DNA of 64,000 bases from Simmondsia chinensis (GCA_018398585.1 JAGTTD010000005.1:5635355-5699354); one strand, 5' to 3'. Shown: positions 47,569 through 59,260, counted from the first letter of the stretch. Program-made: numbers and translations. Notes: generated from the sequence alone by a model not told the origin.

Positions 47569-47815
47569 GAACATGTTTGGCCAAGCTTCTTTTCTAAGGA
47601 AAAAAAAAAAACCTTCTTTTTCAAGGAAAAGAACTTTTCCATGATTTATTGTATTTGAGCTAGAAAGAAAAGTGTTTTAAATAAAAGTAGAAGCTGTTTT
47701 TTGAATAACCAAAAGTACTTTAACAAATTTTTTAGATAAAAGTACCCCTATTGAAAGTACTTTTCACATAAGTGCTTATGAAAAAAAATAGTTTTTGGCA
47801 CTTTAACAAACAAGC
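47569..47815. mobile_element. MITE-like element, relative of 38154-38640
   Basis: Begins ATGTTTGGCCAAGCTTC and ends near TTTAACAAACAAGCAT, imperfectly inverted; the interior has AAGTGCTTATG and AAAAGTACTTT motifs. No clear target duplication. Confidence 0.4.
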
Positions 47816-47861
47816 ATAGTGATACACCTAAATAGATCTATTGGTCCGGCAAATATTTCCA

Positions 47862-47911
47862 TTACACTAACACAATATTGATGTCACAGCCAGCAAAGCG
47901 ATGCCTAACAC
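47862..47911 (+). repeat. 50-base flank duplication, left copy
   Basis: Starts TTACACTAACACAATATTGA and ends GATGCCTAACAC. It is repeated with one or two changes at 48095-48144 on the other side of a LINE-tail insertion. The paralogue near 58373 has only one copy. Confidence 0.85.
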
Positions 47912-48094
47912 AATATTGTTGTTCTCATGCTTTCAGGCTCTATGCTTCCATAATGACACGCTCCCCAGGTTGGGGGTCCTCGGAAACAGGCTCCCTTCAG
48001 GGTAGCACCCTAAAGGGAAAAGGCTGTGTATATCCACACCCCAGACCCTGCTTATGCGGGAGCCCTTGTGGCACTGGGATTGTTGTTGTTGTTG
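47912..48094 (+). mobile_element. RTE-type LINE tail insertion in copy A intron
   Basis: Plus-strand shared tail (CCAGGTTGGGGGTCCTCGGA to GTGGCACTGGGA and a (TTG)n end) preceded by about 40 bases resembling the LINE 3' untranslated region. It sits between the 50-base repeats 47862-47911 and 48095-48144. Confidence 0.8.
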
Positions 48095-48144
48095 TTACAC
48101 TAACACAATATTGATGTCACAGCCAGAAGAGCGATGCCTAACAC
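48095..48144 (+). repeat. 50-base flank duplication, right copy
   Basis: Partner of 47862-47911. Confidence 0.85.
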
Positions 48145-48419
48145 CTCATTAGTTTAAAACACTCACTCATTGTGAAATAAAGATACATTCCATCCATTTG
48201 GCATCAATTACAAATAAAGCATGAATCAGTCAGTCATTATCAACTTATAAGCACCAGTCTCTACAACATCGTCACAGAAAGACCCACCAAGGCCACCAAC
48301 AAACCAAAGTAGCAGTGAGAAAGCTACGCAATACGCGTTCCCCAAAAACTCTCCAGAAATGATGAGCTCAGTGAAATCTTCAAGATATAAATCATCATTA
48401 TTCATGAGCAATTTATTGT

Positions 48420-48620
48420 GTTGGGATTCAAAGCAAATTTGCTGTTATTCTTCCATTTTCGTGTTCTACCTCCTCCACTTCTTCACTTTGTCTACTTCCT
48501 CTTCCTCTTCTTCTCGTGCTTTTCCTTCCTCCTTTTGCTCTTCCACTTTATCTGTTGCTTTCTTGACTTCTTTGTACGTTACTAATTGGGGAGGAAGGTA
48601 GTATTTACGATCTGATGACT
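48420..48620 (-). pseudogene. Decayed copy of acidic-tailed frame
   Basis: The minus strand includes PPQLVTYKEVKKATDKVEEQ followed by a Glu-rich end, paralogous to the open frame at 58990-59260. Several substitutions and stops show decay. Confidence 0.55.
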
Positions 48621-50379
48621 GTAATTAAGTTCATAAGTGGGAACAAGGGAGAAAGTCGGGCAATTGTATCATGATAAGCCCTTAAGTCTAACGAACGGAT
48701 ATACAACTTACCTTAAGTCTAAAAGCACAACAGGCACATCATATAGGATATATCTGGAATAAAATCAGATGTCAAACAAATCCCCAGAGATGATATGGTT
48801 GGGAAGAGTTATCCTTGTTATATAACCCATGCTTATAAGACTCGATCCAAACAAGCTCTAGAGACCATAGGCATGAAAGTAGACGCATGGGCATGGATAA
48901 AGTGTCACATCTTTTTTTACATAGTCTACATTTTTTTTTTTTTTTTTTGTTGTCTCCTCCCTCTCCCCCTTCATCCTCCTCTCTCCCTGTCTGAAGTCAT
49001 ATTGATAGATCAATTTAATGGGGGTGAGGTTTTTTTGGCAGTGATAGCTAGGGTATTTGCAGGAGTTTATAATAAGGGATAGACACATACTACATGGTGG
49101 CAATGGCAGGGAAGGCAGTAGAATCAGCACGTAAGCGGCAGCACTATGACAGAGGCTACAGTGGCTCTACAACAACGGTCCAGAACTAACACTCTGATAC
49201 CAAATTAGTATAGTACAACATGCTACCTAAAAAGTAAACTCAATAATATTACTTCAAAACCAAATATAATGTATTACAAAGCTATATTTATAAGCAAAAT
49301 ACTAATAACTAAAATAATATTGGATAACTAAGTAGATAAATACTACAATTTCCCTGTATCATAATCTTCACCAAATATACTATAATATAATTAGAATATG
49401 ATATCCCTTGAAATTATTAAATCCCACCTTGCGTGCTACATGACTAGAAGCCAAGTTGAACATCCTTAGTAGCTCCAAGCAAAGAGTTAATTGTAAACAG
49501 ATTTAACTATCAAAGCTGTTGTCCCACAGCAAAGTACAAGCATAAAATGAGTATGAATATGAAGGCATCAAGACCATTCCAGTTGATCGCAAATTCTAGG
49601 ACAAGATATAAAAGTTTAGGAAGATAGCGATATATAAAAAAATAATGATTATATAGGGTAGAACTGCAGTCCACCTATTCCTAAAAATGTTATATATAGG
49701 CCCATGGCATACTAGTTTATTGCGGGTTTATATATAGGTATTAGGGTTGTGTATGCTGAATAAGGTTAAGAATTGAGACAATATGTAATCTTTCTCGGGA
49801 TATATAGAGTCAAATAATTGTGCTCCCCTCCGTGGACATAGACTTCGGCCTTACAACATAAATCTAATGTTCCTTGTTTTCGCTGCTTTCCTTGTTGTGT
49901 GATTGCTATTTCAATTTAGGGTTGTGAGGAGTGTGGGTGGTCCTAATATAAGAAGCATTGAGACTTCTCATCAATTTTGACAAACGTGTTGATGATCTAG
50001 ATATGGTTCTTCGGTTTTGTGAAAATGAAATTTGAAAAGAGATACCCTTATTGGTGCCCAAGTAGGATACTGTCCACATAATTTGCTTTAAAATCGACCT
50101 ACAGGTATAGTATCTGAAAGGTCAAAAAGATGAAGGCAGTATATACCTGAAAGACTTGAAAGAAGTCAATGGGCAGGCTCACTTGTTACTGCAGGATGGG
50201 CATCTGCTATGCTCGGCCCTATCAGATGTGATTTCAATGCAGATAGAAAGCTCTTCATTTTCTTCCTCGTCTTCCAAGGACTTCATATGTATTGCCTCTG
50301 TGTGAGATGCAGAACCACGCTGCAGTGTGCAAAAAGCGGATGGAATGAGAGATGCAAATTGTGCCAAGCCAGCACAGTC

Positions 50380-50848
50380 ATCCTTTGCGAGCGCTGGCTC
50401 ACTCGAGCCAACTACAGCTTGCTCATTTAGCTAAGCAAGCTAAGCCCAAGTCCTGGTAGAGCTTTGGCTTATTAGAGGCTTTGAGACCCTTAATGAACCT
50501 ATTTTACCCAAAATACTATGCTAAGATTTGAATCTAAATGTGCCTAGATGAGCAAGCTCAATCCTCGAGAAGCCAAGCTTGAACCTAAAAAAACCTTAAA
50601 TGAGCTCATATCAAAATGAAATACGCTCAACAAGCCAGGCTCGCCTCAAATATTACTAAAATTTAGGTTCATGCTAAACTAAGTTGAGCCAAAACAAACC
50701 TAAATGGGCCTAATCAGGCAATTCTTGGCTCAAAGCTCACCAAGTCAAGGAAAACTTAAGCTCAAGTCTAGATGCTCAGTGAGTTATGATCCGAGCTCAA
50801 ACCAAGCAATATTAAGGCTTGGCTCATTTACATCCCTAGACGAAACAC
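50380..50848. mobile_element. GAGCC-rich self-complementary repeat, copy B
   Basis: From GAGCGCTGGCTCACTCGAGCC to GGCTCATTTACATCCCTAG, with GAGCTC/GGCTTG strings throughout. Paralogous to 56600-56992, so it was present before the Alfin-like duplication. Confidence 0.5.
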
Positions 50849-51194
50849 TAAGTAATGTCAAATGCCCTAGGGGATCTGTGGAGACGTGGGAGAAAATGGA
50901 CAGCATTTCAAGCAGATCAAGTTCTTATAATCAAAGACAAATTTGAACCTTATCTAAGATCACAAAACATCTCAAGTTCAAATATATATATGTATATATA
51001 TGGGGCATGTGACTCTTTGAGAGGGTGAGAGATAAGAAGAGTAAATTATGACCACTAGATCTAAATCAATGGCACAGATTTCAAAATTACTTTTACATCT
51101 CTCACTAGAGTCAATGGCCTAAATTCCCTTGATTTAGAGCTAATAGTCATAATTTCCTTATTCTCATCTTTCACCCTCTTATAAGAGTCATGCC

Positions 51195-51222
51195 CTATAT
51201 ATATATATATATATATTTCATA
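51195..51222. repeat. TA microsatellite
   Basis: (TA)n run; a similar tract lies at 50981-51003 and a shorter one at 57180-57192. Confidence 0.8.
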
Positions 51223-51244
51223 AAGCTAGAATGGCAAACCATAA

Positions 51245-51330
51245 AAAAAATGCTAGCCCAGTCAGTTGAGGGGTGACAAAGTACTCTTTTACTTGAGGGA
51301 TAGGTCCCAAGTTCAAACCCTCAAGCTAGA
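51245..51330 (+). mobile_element. tRNA-like SINE head, copy B intron 4
   Basis: Has TAGCCCAGTCAGTTGAGGGG (box A-like) and CAAGTTCAAACCC (box B-like). Paralogue at 57245-57330. The 3' end is not defined. Confidence 0.45.
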
Positions 51331-51529
51331 ATGGAAACCATCAAAGGTTCTTGATTGTCATTGTTTTGCCCTCTGGTGTGGGGCTAGGGTTAAGCTTTAG
51401 CTCAGCCCCTTTCCAGAGGGCCAAAGGTCAAGAACCCTAAGGTAGGGCCCTACCCGTTATAGGCCCCCTTCTAGGCATTGGGGCTACCTCAAAGGTCAAG
51501 GATCTTAAGTAACACATTCGAAATTGTCA

Positions 51530-51620
51530 TCAACACTGCTCCATATCAAATAGGGTCCTACAACTTTTTGTCCTATGGCCTGCACCATGGCAGTGTTTTA
51601 CCACTAAGACCAATGCGGGT
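51530..51620 (-). mobile_element. tRNA-like SINE remnant, minus strand
   Basis: The minus strand reads GGTCTTAGTGGTAAAACACT (box A-like). Its fuller paralogue is 57600-57745. Confidence 0.35.
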
Positions 51621-52571
51621 TTCATTAGCTTAAGATATCATGCTCATTAATGTTGATGAAGTTCAAAGAAATGGGAACCTTATTTTAAGTCATCCGAAAC
51701 AACCATAAAACCTTATGGTATAATAACTACCTCACGATATGATTTGCTGCTGTTTTGGTTCACTGAAGAGTTCTCTTCTGTTTGTTTCCCGGCTGTCCTT
51801 GAAAAGACCTCAAATGCTGTGGGGAGATCGTTGATCATATTAAAGAGTCTTTCCCTACAGAAAGAATGCCAGTAACATCAATGAGAGAACACAATATTCT
51901 CATCATAAATTCACAAAAAAGTAGACGGGAATTCCATGGCATGATAACACCATTATCAAATAAAATAGAAATTTGTAGCGTAAAGAACAGCAAAAGATAG
52001 CAAAAAGGAATTTTCACTTCCATACTTCTTCCATTCCTAATCAATGAGTGAAAATAAGGCTCCTCACGAGACAAGCATCCCTATCAGTCTCCCTTTTCTT
52101 TAATTGTCCTTCAACCCATAAACAAAGTTAGTTTAGCTTTTAACCGTCCATCTTTTAATTTGCATATCTTCAATTTTTGCCTAAACCGCTTGACCACATG
52201 AAATGCGTATTTGCTCCATGCATCTCCACATATTTGAACCACTATATTGACCATAGGTCACAGATGACCACATGCTGATAACAAACTGATTGCTCACCAA
52301 GAACTTAATTTTCCTTTTCTAAGACCTTTACACACATCTTCATTGTCTTTAACATAAATAAATAACTATGCAGCATTGAAGATGATTCACATGCCAAATG
52401 ATGAGAAAGACTCAACAACAAACTTCCCCAAAATAAAGATAATTAAATTATCCTATTAACTAAAATAAATATCAATAAGAGAATATGTTATCCTATTAAC
52501 TAAAATAAATATAAATAAGAGAATATATTCCAATCTTCACCAAATCTACTAAAATATAATTCAAAATATCA

Positions 52572-52826
52572 ACAACAACAACAACAAACCCAATGCCTCA
52601 AGGGCTTCCGCCTTGGCAGGGCCTGGGGTGGTGGGATATACGCAGCTTTACCCCTTTAGGGTAACACCTTAAAAGGGAGCCTGTGTCCGGGACCCCTAAC
52701 CTGAGAAGCATAAAAGCATCTAAACTTAGGAGCATACAAGCAAAAACACGGCACAGAGCAAGCAAATAGAAAGTAAAAAGCAGCAAAAGGCATTAGGCAT
52801 TAAAAGGCATTAAAACAGCTCCCGCC
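52572..52826 (-). mobile_element. 5'-truncated RTE-type LINE end in copy B intron 3
   Basis: A 255-base minus-strand element: LINE 3' untranslated sequence, then the shared tail, then (TTG)n. It is flanked by an 18-base duplication with one mismatch (ATATAATTCAAAATATCA at 52554-52571, ATATAACTCAAAATATCA at 52827-52844). Copies A (near 49385) and C (near 59950) have a single unit at this place, so the insertion followed the duplication. Confidence 0.88.
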
Positions 52827-53502
52827 ATATAACTCAAAATATCATCCCTCAGAATCATTAAATCCCACCTTGCATTCTACATCACTAAGCCACATTGAAC
52901 ATCCCCAGTAGCTTCAAACAAACAGTTAATTGCGTTGAACAGATTTAACTATCGGAGCTTTTGTACCACGGCAACGTACAAGCACAAAATGAGTAAGAAT
53001 ATGATGGCATTAAGACCATTCAAGTTAATCGCAAATTCTAAGACAAGATATACAAGTTTAAGAAGAAGCAATATATAACAAAAAACAACGATTGTTATAG
53101 GGTATAATTGCAGTCCGCCTCTTCCTAAAAATGTTTTACAAAGGCTTCAAAACTAAAAAGCAAGTGAAGCCAATTTCCTACCTTTCATCCTTGTCAAATT
53201 TGAGAGCATCCCCAAAACAAAATGCCACAGAAAGGAGCCACACGTCACTGTGCAGAGAAACCAAAGTCAACCAGTGCTCCTTTTGCATGCCATCTCTGGC
53301 AAAGTTTATCCCCAGTGTTGGCTCTGGAAGCTGGGAAGGCACCTCTTCAACAGGTAAACTGACTTCCCATTGTTCATCAGGTAATCCATAGAGGCATAGG
53401 TTTTGGTCTTCTGTTAGAAAGAATAGAGAGACATCATGAGTTGTCGATTTTGAGGACCTATGGGTAGACAACAACACCTTCCAATTTTAGAAAACCTAAA
53501 CG

Positions 53503-53900
53503 TAGGGGTGTATTTGAGCCAAGCCAAGCCCGAGGTCATCATGCTTGAGGCTCGGCTCGTTTATATGTAACTCAACTCAGGCTCGGCCTGAAGCTCCCTG
53601 AACTCGAAAATTTCAAGCTCAAGCTCGGCTCGGTGAGCTCTAAACTAATCTTGCGATTTTTAGGCTAAGCTCAATCTAGGCTTCTTTGGGCTCCTTGAGG
53701 GCTCGGCTTATTTAGGCTCAAACTTCACTTAGTTGGACATTTAAGCTAATGAATTATATTAAAATAGGCATGCTTAAGCTTGTTTAGGCTCGCAAGCCTA
53801 CGAGCTCAAGCTTCATTAGGCACGGGAGCTCAAACCAAACCGAGTTTTTCGAGGTTTATTAGGAGGGCTTGACAGCCAGGTCAACTCATTTACACTCCTA
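53503..53900. mobile_element. hAT-like non-autonomous element, GAGCTCG family
   Basis: Ends TAGGGGTGTATTTGAGCC and, reverse complemented, TAGGAGTGTAAATGAGTT. Flanks CCTAAACG (53495-53502) and TCTAAACA (53901-53908) agree at 6 of 8 bases, fitting an aged 8-base hAT duplication. The interior is dense in GGCTCGG/GAGCTC strings. Copy C near 61115 lacks it, so it inserted after the duplication. Confidence 0.65.
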
Positions 53901-55139
53901 TCTAAACACACAACTAATGTGATTTTACGAGACAAAATACTATGCCACTCGTCCATGCACAACAACTTTCTTGCTAGTTCAACAACTAGAGGATACAAAC
54001 AGGAAATTCAGAGATAATAGAAACAGCTGATAAAGGCCTTTATGCAACTGAGAATATCCAAAAGCATTGACAGATGATAAAGCTCATAAAACTTCATCTC
54101 AATCAAGCCCTTGAACTTTGAACAAGATTGTACTAAGAAGCATAAGAAAACGGTAAGATACCGCATCCAAGCACATTAAACTATAGTGAGGAAATATTTA
54201 TCTACAGTGCATTTAGAAACTCAATAGATCAATTACGCATAAGGCCATAGACACCCATGTCCGCATGTCACTAAAGGATGAAGTGAATATATCTCATGAA
54301 GAGTCTAGGAGAAGAATGCAACAAACAGAAACTGCAAAAAGCATGCAAATAGCAATAGCTAGGTATGACTTGCTCAAATGAACTAAGTTCCAGACATTAG
54401 TTAATGCTAATAATCAACTAATCATACTCCATGGGCATATCCTCACCATACAACTCTTTAAGTATGTTAGACATCAATACCGGTAAACATATGAACTACA
54501 TGGTCACCTTATATAATTTAGGTCTTCTAACTTAATACCCTAAAGGTGGTCATTTCTCACTTAACCACCACAACTTTCATATTTTTCAGAAACTCACCTC
54601 CAACTTCTAAAGTTTTTAAATCAACTAGCTATGGTAAATGCCGTTAGTTGACATGTGCTTTGCGCATAGCCTAGAAAATTTGTTTTATATTTTCGGAGTT
54701 GCAATAATGCTCAAGATATCCAGACAATCTAGAAACAGCTATGAACATACTCTCTCTCCACCCAGAACCGAATCCCCACTCAGTGCACAACAATTTCTCT
54801 ACATTTTTTTGCTTTTAGGCTTAGAAATTCTAGGGGTTTTTTTTTTTTCAACATAAATGTAGTTCTAAAAAAAATTTATATAAAAATGACAAAATCATAT
54901 TTAATTTCAGACAAGTCTCAACTTAGAAGAATATGATTCAAGAAACAGAAAGCTAACCTTAAATTAACAAAAAGCATTTATAAGTTAGAAAATAAATTCG
55001 CAGACAAGGCATCATCTGAAATAAAATTCAAATCTATAATTCCAAAAAAAAATGTTTCATCTATATCATCACTAGATCATACTTTTACAAAAATAAGAAA
55101 GGAAAAAATTATGGCAAATAATATATATCCTAAATAACA

Positions 55140-55771
55140 ACAATAATAACAGCTTTTCCAGTGCCACAAGGGCTCCCGCTGAGGCAAGGTCAGGGGGATG
55201 AAATGTACGCAACCTTACCCCTTCAGAGTGTTACCCTAAAGAGAGATTGTGTCCGAGTGCCTCCAACTCTGAAAAGCAAGAAGCAAATGAAACAATAAAT
55301 CAACAGTCAAACATCGAGCAACAAATCACAAGTAACGCAAAGCAAAGCACTAAGCACCCAAAAAAAGGGCAACAGGCCCCAAGCAACCACAATAATGGAC
55401 TCGCTCCGTTGTGCTCCCCTATCCTAAGTTGCTACGTCTGCTACCCCCTATTCTAGCTCACCACGCTGTTCTTTCTAAGGCCATCTGCTCATTAGGTTTA
55501 GGTGGATGAGGTCGTGTCTAATCATCTTCATCCAGCTCTTCTTAGGCCTGCCTCTACTTCTCCTACCGTGCATAATAAGGAGTTGTTCATATCTCCCAAC
55601 GGGTGCAGTGGCTGGTCTCCTCCTAACATGCCCAAATCATCACCAACGCTGCTCCCTCAACTTATCCTCGATGGGGGCCATGCCCAGTTTGTCTCTTATA
55701 ACATCATTCCTAATCTGGTCCTCCTTAGTATGACCACACATCCATTGCAATATCCTCATCTCCGCCACATC
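55140..55771 (-). mobile_element. 5'-truncated RTE-clade LINE in copy B intron 2
   Basis: A 632-base minus-strand insertion with a 15-base duplication (ATATCCTAAATAACA at 55125-55139, ATATCGTAAACAACA at 55772-55786; two differences). The 5' half codes the end of an RTE-type reverse transcriptase, with VAEMRILQWMCGHTKEDQIR, FGHVRRRP and RGRPKKSWM, ending at TAG 55477-55475. Two adjacent stops precede FGHV, so it is dead. The 3' half is an untranslated region whose last 140 bases are the tail also found on the 5S-headed SINEs. Confidence 0.88.
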
Positions 55772-56599
55772 ATATCGTAAACAACATAATTTTAACAAAA
55801 ACAGGAAAAATCAAAATTATTAAAAATAGAATTTAAAATTTGTAATTTTAAAAAGATTTCATAAACAACCATTCAATTATACTTATCCTCTACTCAAAAG
55901 ATTAGATAAAATCTAAAATTTGAATTAGAGCAAGAAGCATTACCAGGATTACACTGCTGATAAAATTTTGCAACATCTGCAACATAAATTAACTGAAACT
56001 TCATATTTCAAAATTCAAATGAAAATTAAACCAAAATTGCAACACATTTTAGAGAGAGAAAGAGATAAGAGGTGAACCGGTAGTAAGGGCCTTAATGATT
56101 CCAGCTCGTCGGCCCTTGAAATCTTTGAATACTTCTTCAACTCCTGGACCACGCTGCTCATTGTAGGGATAAAAGAGAAATAGATGACACAAATTGCAGC
56201 AAAAAAGGAGAAAAACTGAAAACAATTACAGAGAGCCGGGGAGGGATGGAAAAATAGGGAATTGTTTGACTACTGAGATAGGAGAGCATTAATAGATTTC
56301 TATTCTAGATATTTTTTATGTATTCTTTAGTTACACAGTTTTGGGCTGGGTTTGTTGTAAACCCCCCAACCAATTTCCAATTTCACATTTGTTTTCCTTG
56401 TTTGCTAGTTTTCAGATCGGCTGGCTTGCTTTCATGCCTAGCTCAGTTTTCCTATTTATACCTTGTGTTTGTACATTTCTCTTTACTCTACTCCCTCCCT
56501 CCCTCTCTCTTTGTTCTATGCTTATTTTCCCTTATTCTGCAATTTAAATTGATTCACAGAAAATAAATTATCACTATGGTACAAGATCAGCGCAATTCC

Positions 56600-56992
56600 A
56601 ACATGTCATTCAGCTTGTCAGCCTTTGTGAGCCAGCTCGCTCAAGCCAATTAGAGGCAGCTTGTTCACGGTGTGTAGAGCTAGTTCATTTAGCTAAGTAA
56701 GTGAAGCCCAAGTCCAATTCTCAAAAATCCAAGCTCAAACCAACCTACTCAAACTGAAATACGCTTAACAAGCCAAGCTTGCCCCAAGTCCTGCTAAGCT
56801 GGGTTTGCTGAAAAAAGTTGAGTTGAAGCAAACGTAAATGAGCCTAAACAAGCAATTCTTGTCACGTAGCTCAACAAATCAAGGAAAACTTGAGTTCAAG
56901 TCTCCGCTCTTGGTGAGTTTCGATCCGAGCTTGAGCCAAGCAATATTATGGTGAGCCAAGCTTTGGCTTGGCTCATTTGCATTCCTTGACAA
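56600..56992. mobile_element. GAGCC-rich self-complementary repeat, copy C
   Basis: Paralogue of 50380-50848, from TGTGAGCCAGCTCGCTCAAG to TTGGCTCATTTGCATTCCTT. Confidence 0.5.
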
Positions 56993-57244
56993 AATACTGA
57001 ATGATGCCAAATGCCCTAGCGATCTATGGAAAACTAGGAGAAAATGAATAGCATTTCAAGCAGATAAAAAATGCGTATAATGACTCCTCTAATAAAAAAA
57101 AGAGTATGTTGCATTTCCGATACTTAAAATCAGTGACAACTTTGAAGGTCAGCTGAGATCATAAAGATATTTCAAGCTCGTATATATATATATAACACCA
57201 CGCACATAAACCACAAATTCATAAAGCTAGAATGACAAACCATC

Positions 57245-57330
57245 AAAGGTGGTAGCTCAGCCAATTGAGGGGTGAGAAGTACTCTTTTCTTGAAGGATAG
57301 GTCCCAAGTTCAAATACTCAATACAGGTGG
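57245..57330 (+). mobile_element. tRNA-like SINE head, copy C
   Basis: GGTGGTAGCTCAGCCAATTG (box A-like) and CCAAGTTCAAATAC (box B-like); paralogue of 51245-51330. Confidence 0.45.
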
Positions 57331-57599
57331 ATCGCAAAATCAAAGATTTTACTTGGCAATTCCTACAAGGTTCTTGATGTTTGGCCTTTGGTGGGGCTAG
57401 GTTATGCATTAGCTCAGCGGCTTTCAAGAGGGCCAACAAGGTTAAGACCCTAAGGTCAAGGCTACTATAGTTACAAGCAGGGAGGTTAACTTTCGCTGTT
57501 TGTCCTCTCTAAATCTCTCAACCCTTTTTGCCCAGCGAAAAAGATAAACAGTATATAGGGGAAATTCTAGCGCACAACCCATTCGAAATTGTCAATAAC

Positions 57600-57745
57600 A
57601 CTGCTCCAGATATGGTCCTTTATGGTAGGAATATTCAGGGCCCAAGTCCTTTTAGTAGGCAAGTAGGGTTGGAGATTTGATCCTAAGACTTTTTTGTCCC
57701 ACAGCACCATGGCAGTATTTCACCCCCTAGACCAACACAGGTCTC
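57600..57745 (-). mobile_element. tRNA-like SINE, minus strand
   Basis: The minus strand reads GTTGGTCTAGGGGGTGAAAT (box A-like), then GGATCAAATCTCC (box B-like). A shorter paralogue lies at 51530-51620. Confidence 0.45.
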
Positions 57746-58453
57746 GTTAGCTTAAGATCATGCTAATTAATGTTGAAGTTCAAAGAAATGGAACCTTATT
57801 TTAGGTCATTCAAAACAATCACAAAACCTTATGGAACAATAACTACCTTAGAATTTGATTTGCTGCTGCTGTGATCCATCAATTTCTCTTCTGTTTGTTT
57901 CTCGGCAGTCCTTGAAAGCACTTCAAATATTGTGGGGAGATCGTTGATCATAGTAAAGAGTACTTTCCTGCAGCAAAAATGCCAATAACATCTTGAGCAA
58001 ACGCAGTATTCTCATTTCAATTCACAAGAAAGCAGTAGCGTAGAGAACACCAAAACGTAGCAAAAATGAATACTCATTTCCATACATTTTCTATTCCTAA
58101 TCAGTGGGCGAAACTATGGATAACAGCAAATTATGACACAACAAATTCCCCAGTAAGGCCACATTCATAGACACATTGAAACACCCCACCACAAGGATGG
58201 TGAAAAGAGAAAGAAAACACAAGCCACGAAAATCAATAGATGTTCCACCTCTAATAACACAGCTTCCCCCCTCCCCCTCTCTCAAGTCTCTCACCAATTA
58301 ATTTAGACGACAACAAATAAGTATAGAGGTACACCTAAATTAATCCATTAGTCCAGCATACATTTCCAGTACACTAACACAATGCTGATGTCACAGCCAA
58401 CAAAGTGATGCCAAACACTTCATTAGTTTAAAACACTAAACTGATTGTGAAAC

Positions 58454-58694
58454 AAGGGCCTTTGGTCAAACTTATTTTTTTCCTGAAAGAATCACTATTT
58501 TTCAAGCTAAGTGTGTTTTCTTAGAAAGAAAAAAAAGTGTTTTTAAATAGAAGCAGAGTCAACTCTGCTTCTAAGCAAAAGCGAGCAAATAGTGTTTCTC
58601 CTAGAAAACATAAGCAAAAGCAAAAACGAAAAATTATTCAGATAAAAATACCCCTAATGAAAGCATTTTTTTCATGGCTTGACCAAACGGGCCT
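58454..58694. mobile_element. MITE-like element in copy C intron 3
   Basis: Left GGGCCTTTGGTCAAACTTAT, right end reverse complement GGCCCGTTTGGTCAAGCCAT. The interior has AAGTGTGTTTT and AAAGCA strings like 38154-38640. It occupies a place comparable to 47569-47815 in copy A, but I could not show they are the same insertion. Confidence 0.5.
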
Positions 58695-58989
58695 CTAGAT
58701 TTATTCCAATCCATTTGGCATCAATTACAAATAAGGAATGAAAATCTCAGTCCCATCCACTTCAAAATGGCTTTCTTGGAGTTCATCAACCTGTAAGCAC
58801 CAGTCTGCACATTAACCCATGTCACATAAAGACCCAATAAGGCCACCAACAGACTGTAGCAGCAGTAAGTTACACAATACACGTTTTCCAAAAACACTGC
58901 AGAAATGATGAAATCAATGAAATCTTCAAGATAAACATCATCGTTATTTGGGGGTAATTAAACATGTTGGAATACAATGCACACCCTTC

Positions 58990-59260
58990 TTATTCATCCA
59001 TTTCGCCGCCATCATCTTCCTCTTCTTGTTTACTTTTTTCTTCCTCCTTTTCCTCTTCCACCTCATCTACTGGTTTCTTGACTTCCTTGTATGGTAGTAG
59101 TTGGAGAGGAAGGCAATAATATATAGGATCCGGATCATAAAAAAGCTCATAAGTGGATACAATGAAGGAAGTTAGGGCTGTCGCATCACGATAAACCCCA
59201 AAATACACTCTGCACTCGTCTAATGGAAGCACATACAACTTACCCTCCAGTCTAGAAACA
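58990..59260 (-). CDS. Unrecognised frame with acidic tail, nested in copy C intron 3
   Basis: The minus strand reads LEGKLYVLPLDECRVYFGVY, then STYELFYDPDPIYYCLPLQL, then LLPYKEVKKPVDEVEEEKEE and an acidic end, stop at 58990-58992. Composition looks protein-like, not random: aromatic-rich core, then a Glu/Asp/Lys tail of about 28 residues. There is no ATG at the front; a possible splice acceptor TTTCTAG lies just before LEG, so it may be the last exon of a gene or a captured exon. A decayed paralogue is at 48420-48620 in copy A; copy B lacks it. I do not recognise the family. Confidence 0.4.

Larger units (their letters stand above)
50179..56153 (-). pseudogene. ALFIN-LIKE copy B, PHD finger core missing
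   Basis: ALFIN-LIKE proteins are plant nuclear readers of H3K4me3, with an amino-terminal Alfin domain and a carboxy-terminal PHD finger. Exons 56153-56078, 55976-55944, 53410-53182, 51854-51731 and 50319-50179 join in phase to 201 codons including TGA. Seen are [51 protein letters not shown] and LFNMINDLPTAFEV. In the last exon the acidic linker SLEDEEENEE runs directly to the very end of a PHD finger (HSRCPSCSNK). The part that should hold most zinc ligands and the methyl-lysine pocket is absent. No in-frame ATG precedes VEEVF, so the start is lost or in an undetected exon. It is probably a pseudogene, though splicing is intact. Confidence 0.85.

Noticed and set aside
55502..55780. Plus-strand open frame of 92 codons
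   Set aside because: Antisense to the RTE reverse-transcriptase end, which is clearly the coding strand.
56318..56566. Plus-strand hydrophobic frame between copies B and C
   Set aside because: Pyrimidine-rich sequence upstream of copy B exon 1; hydrophobicity follows from T-rich codons and there is no homologue in mind.
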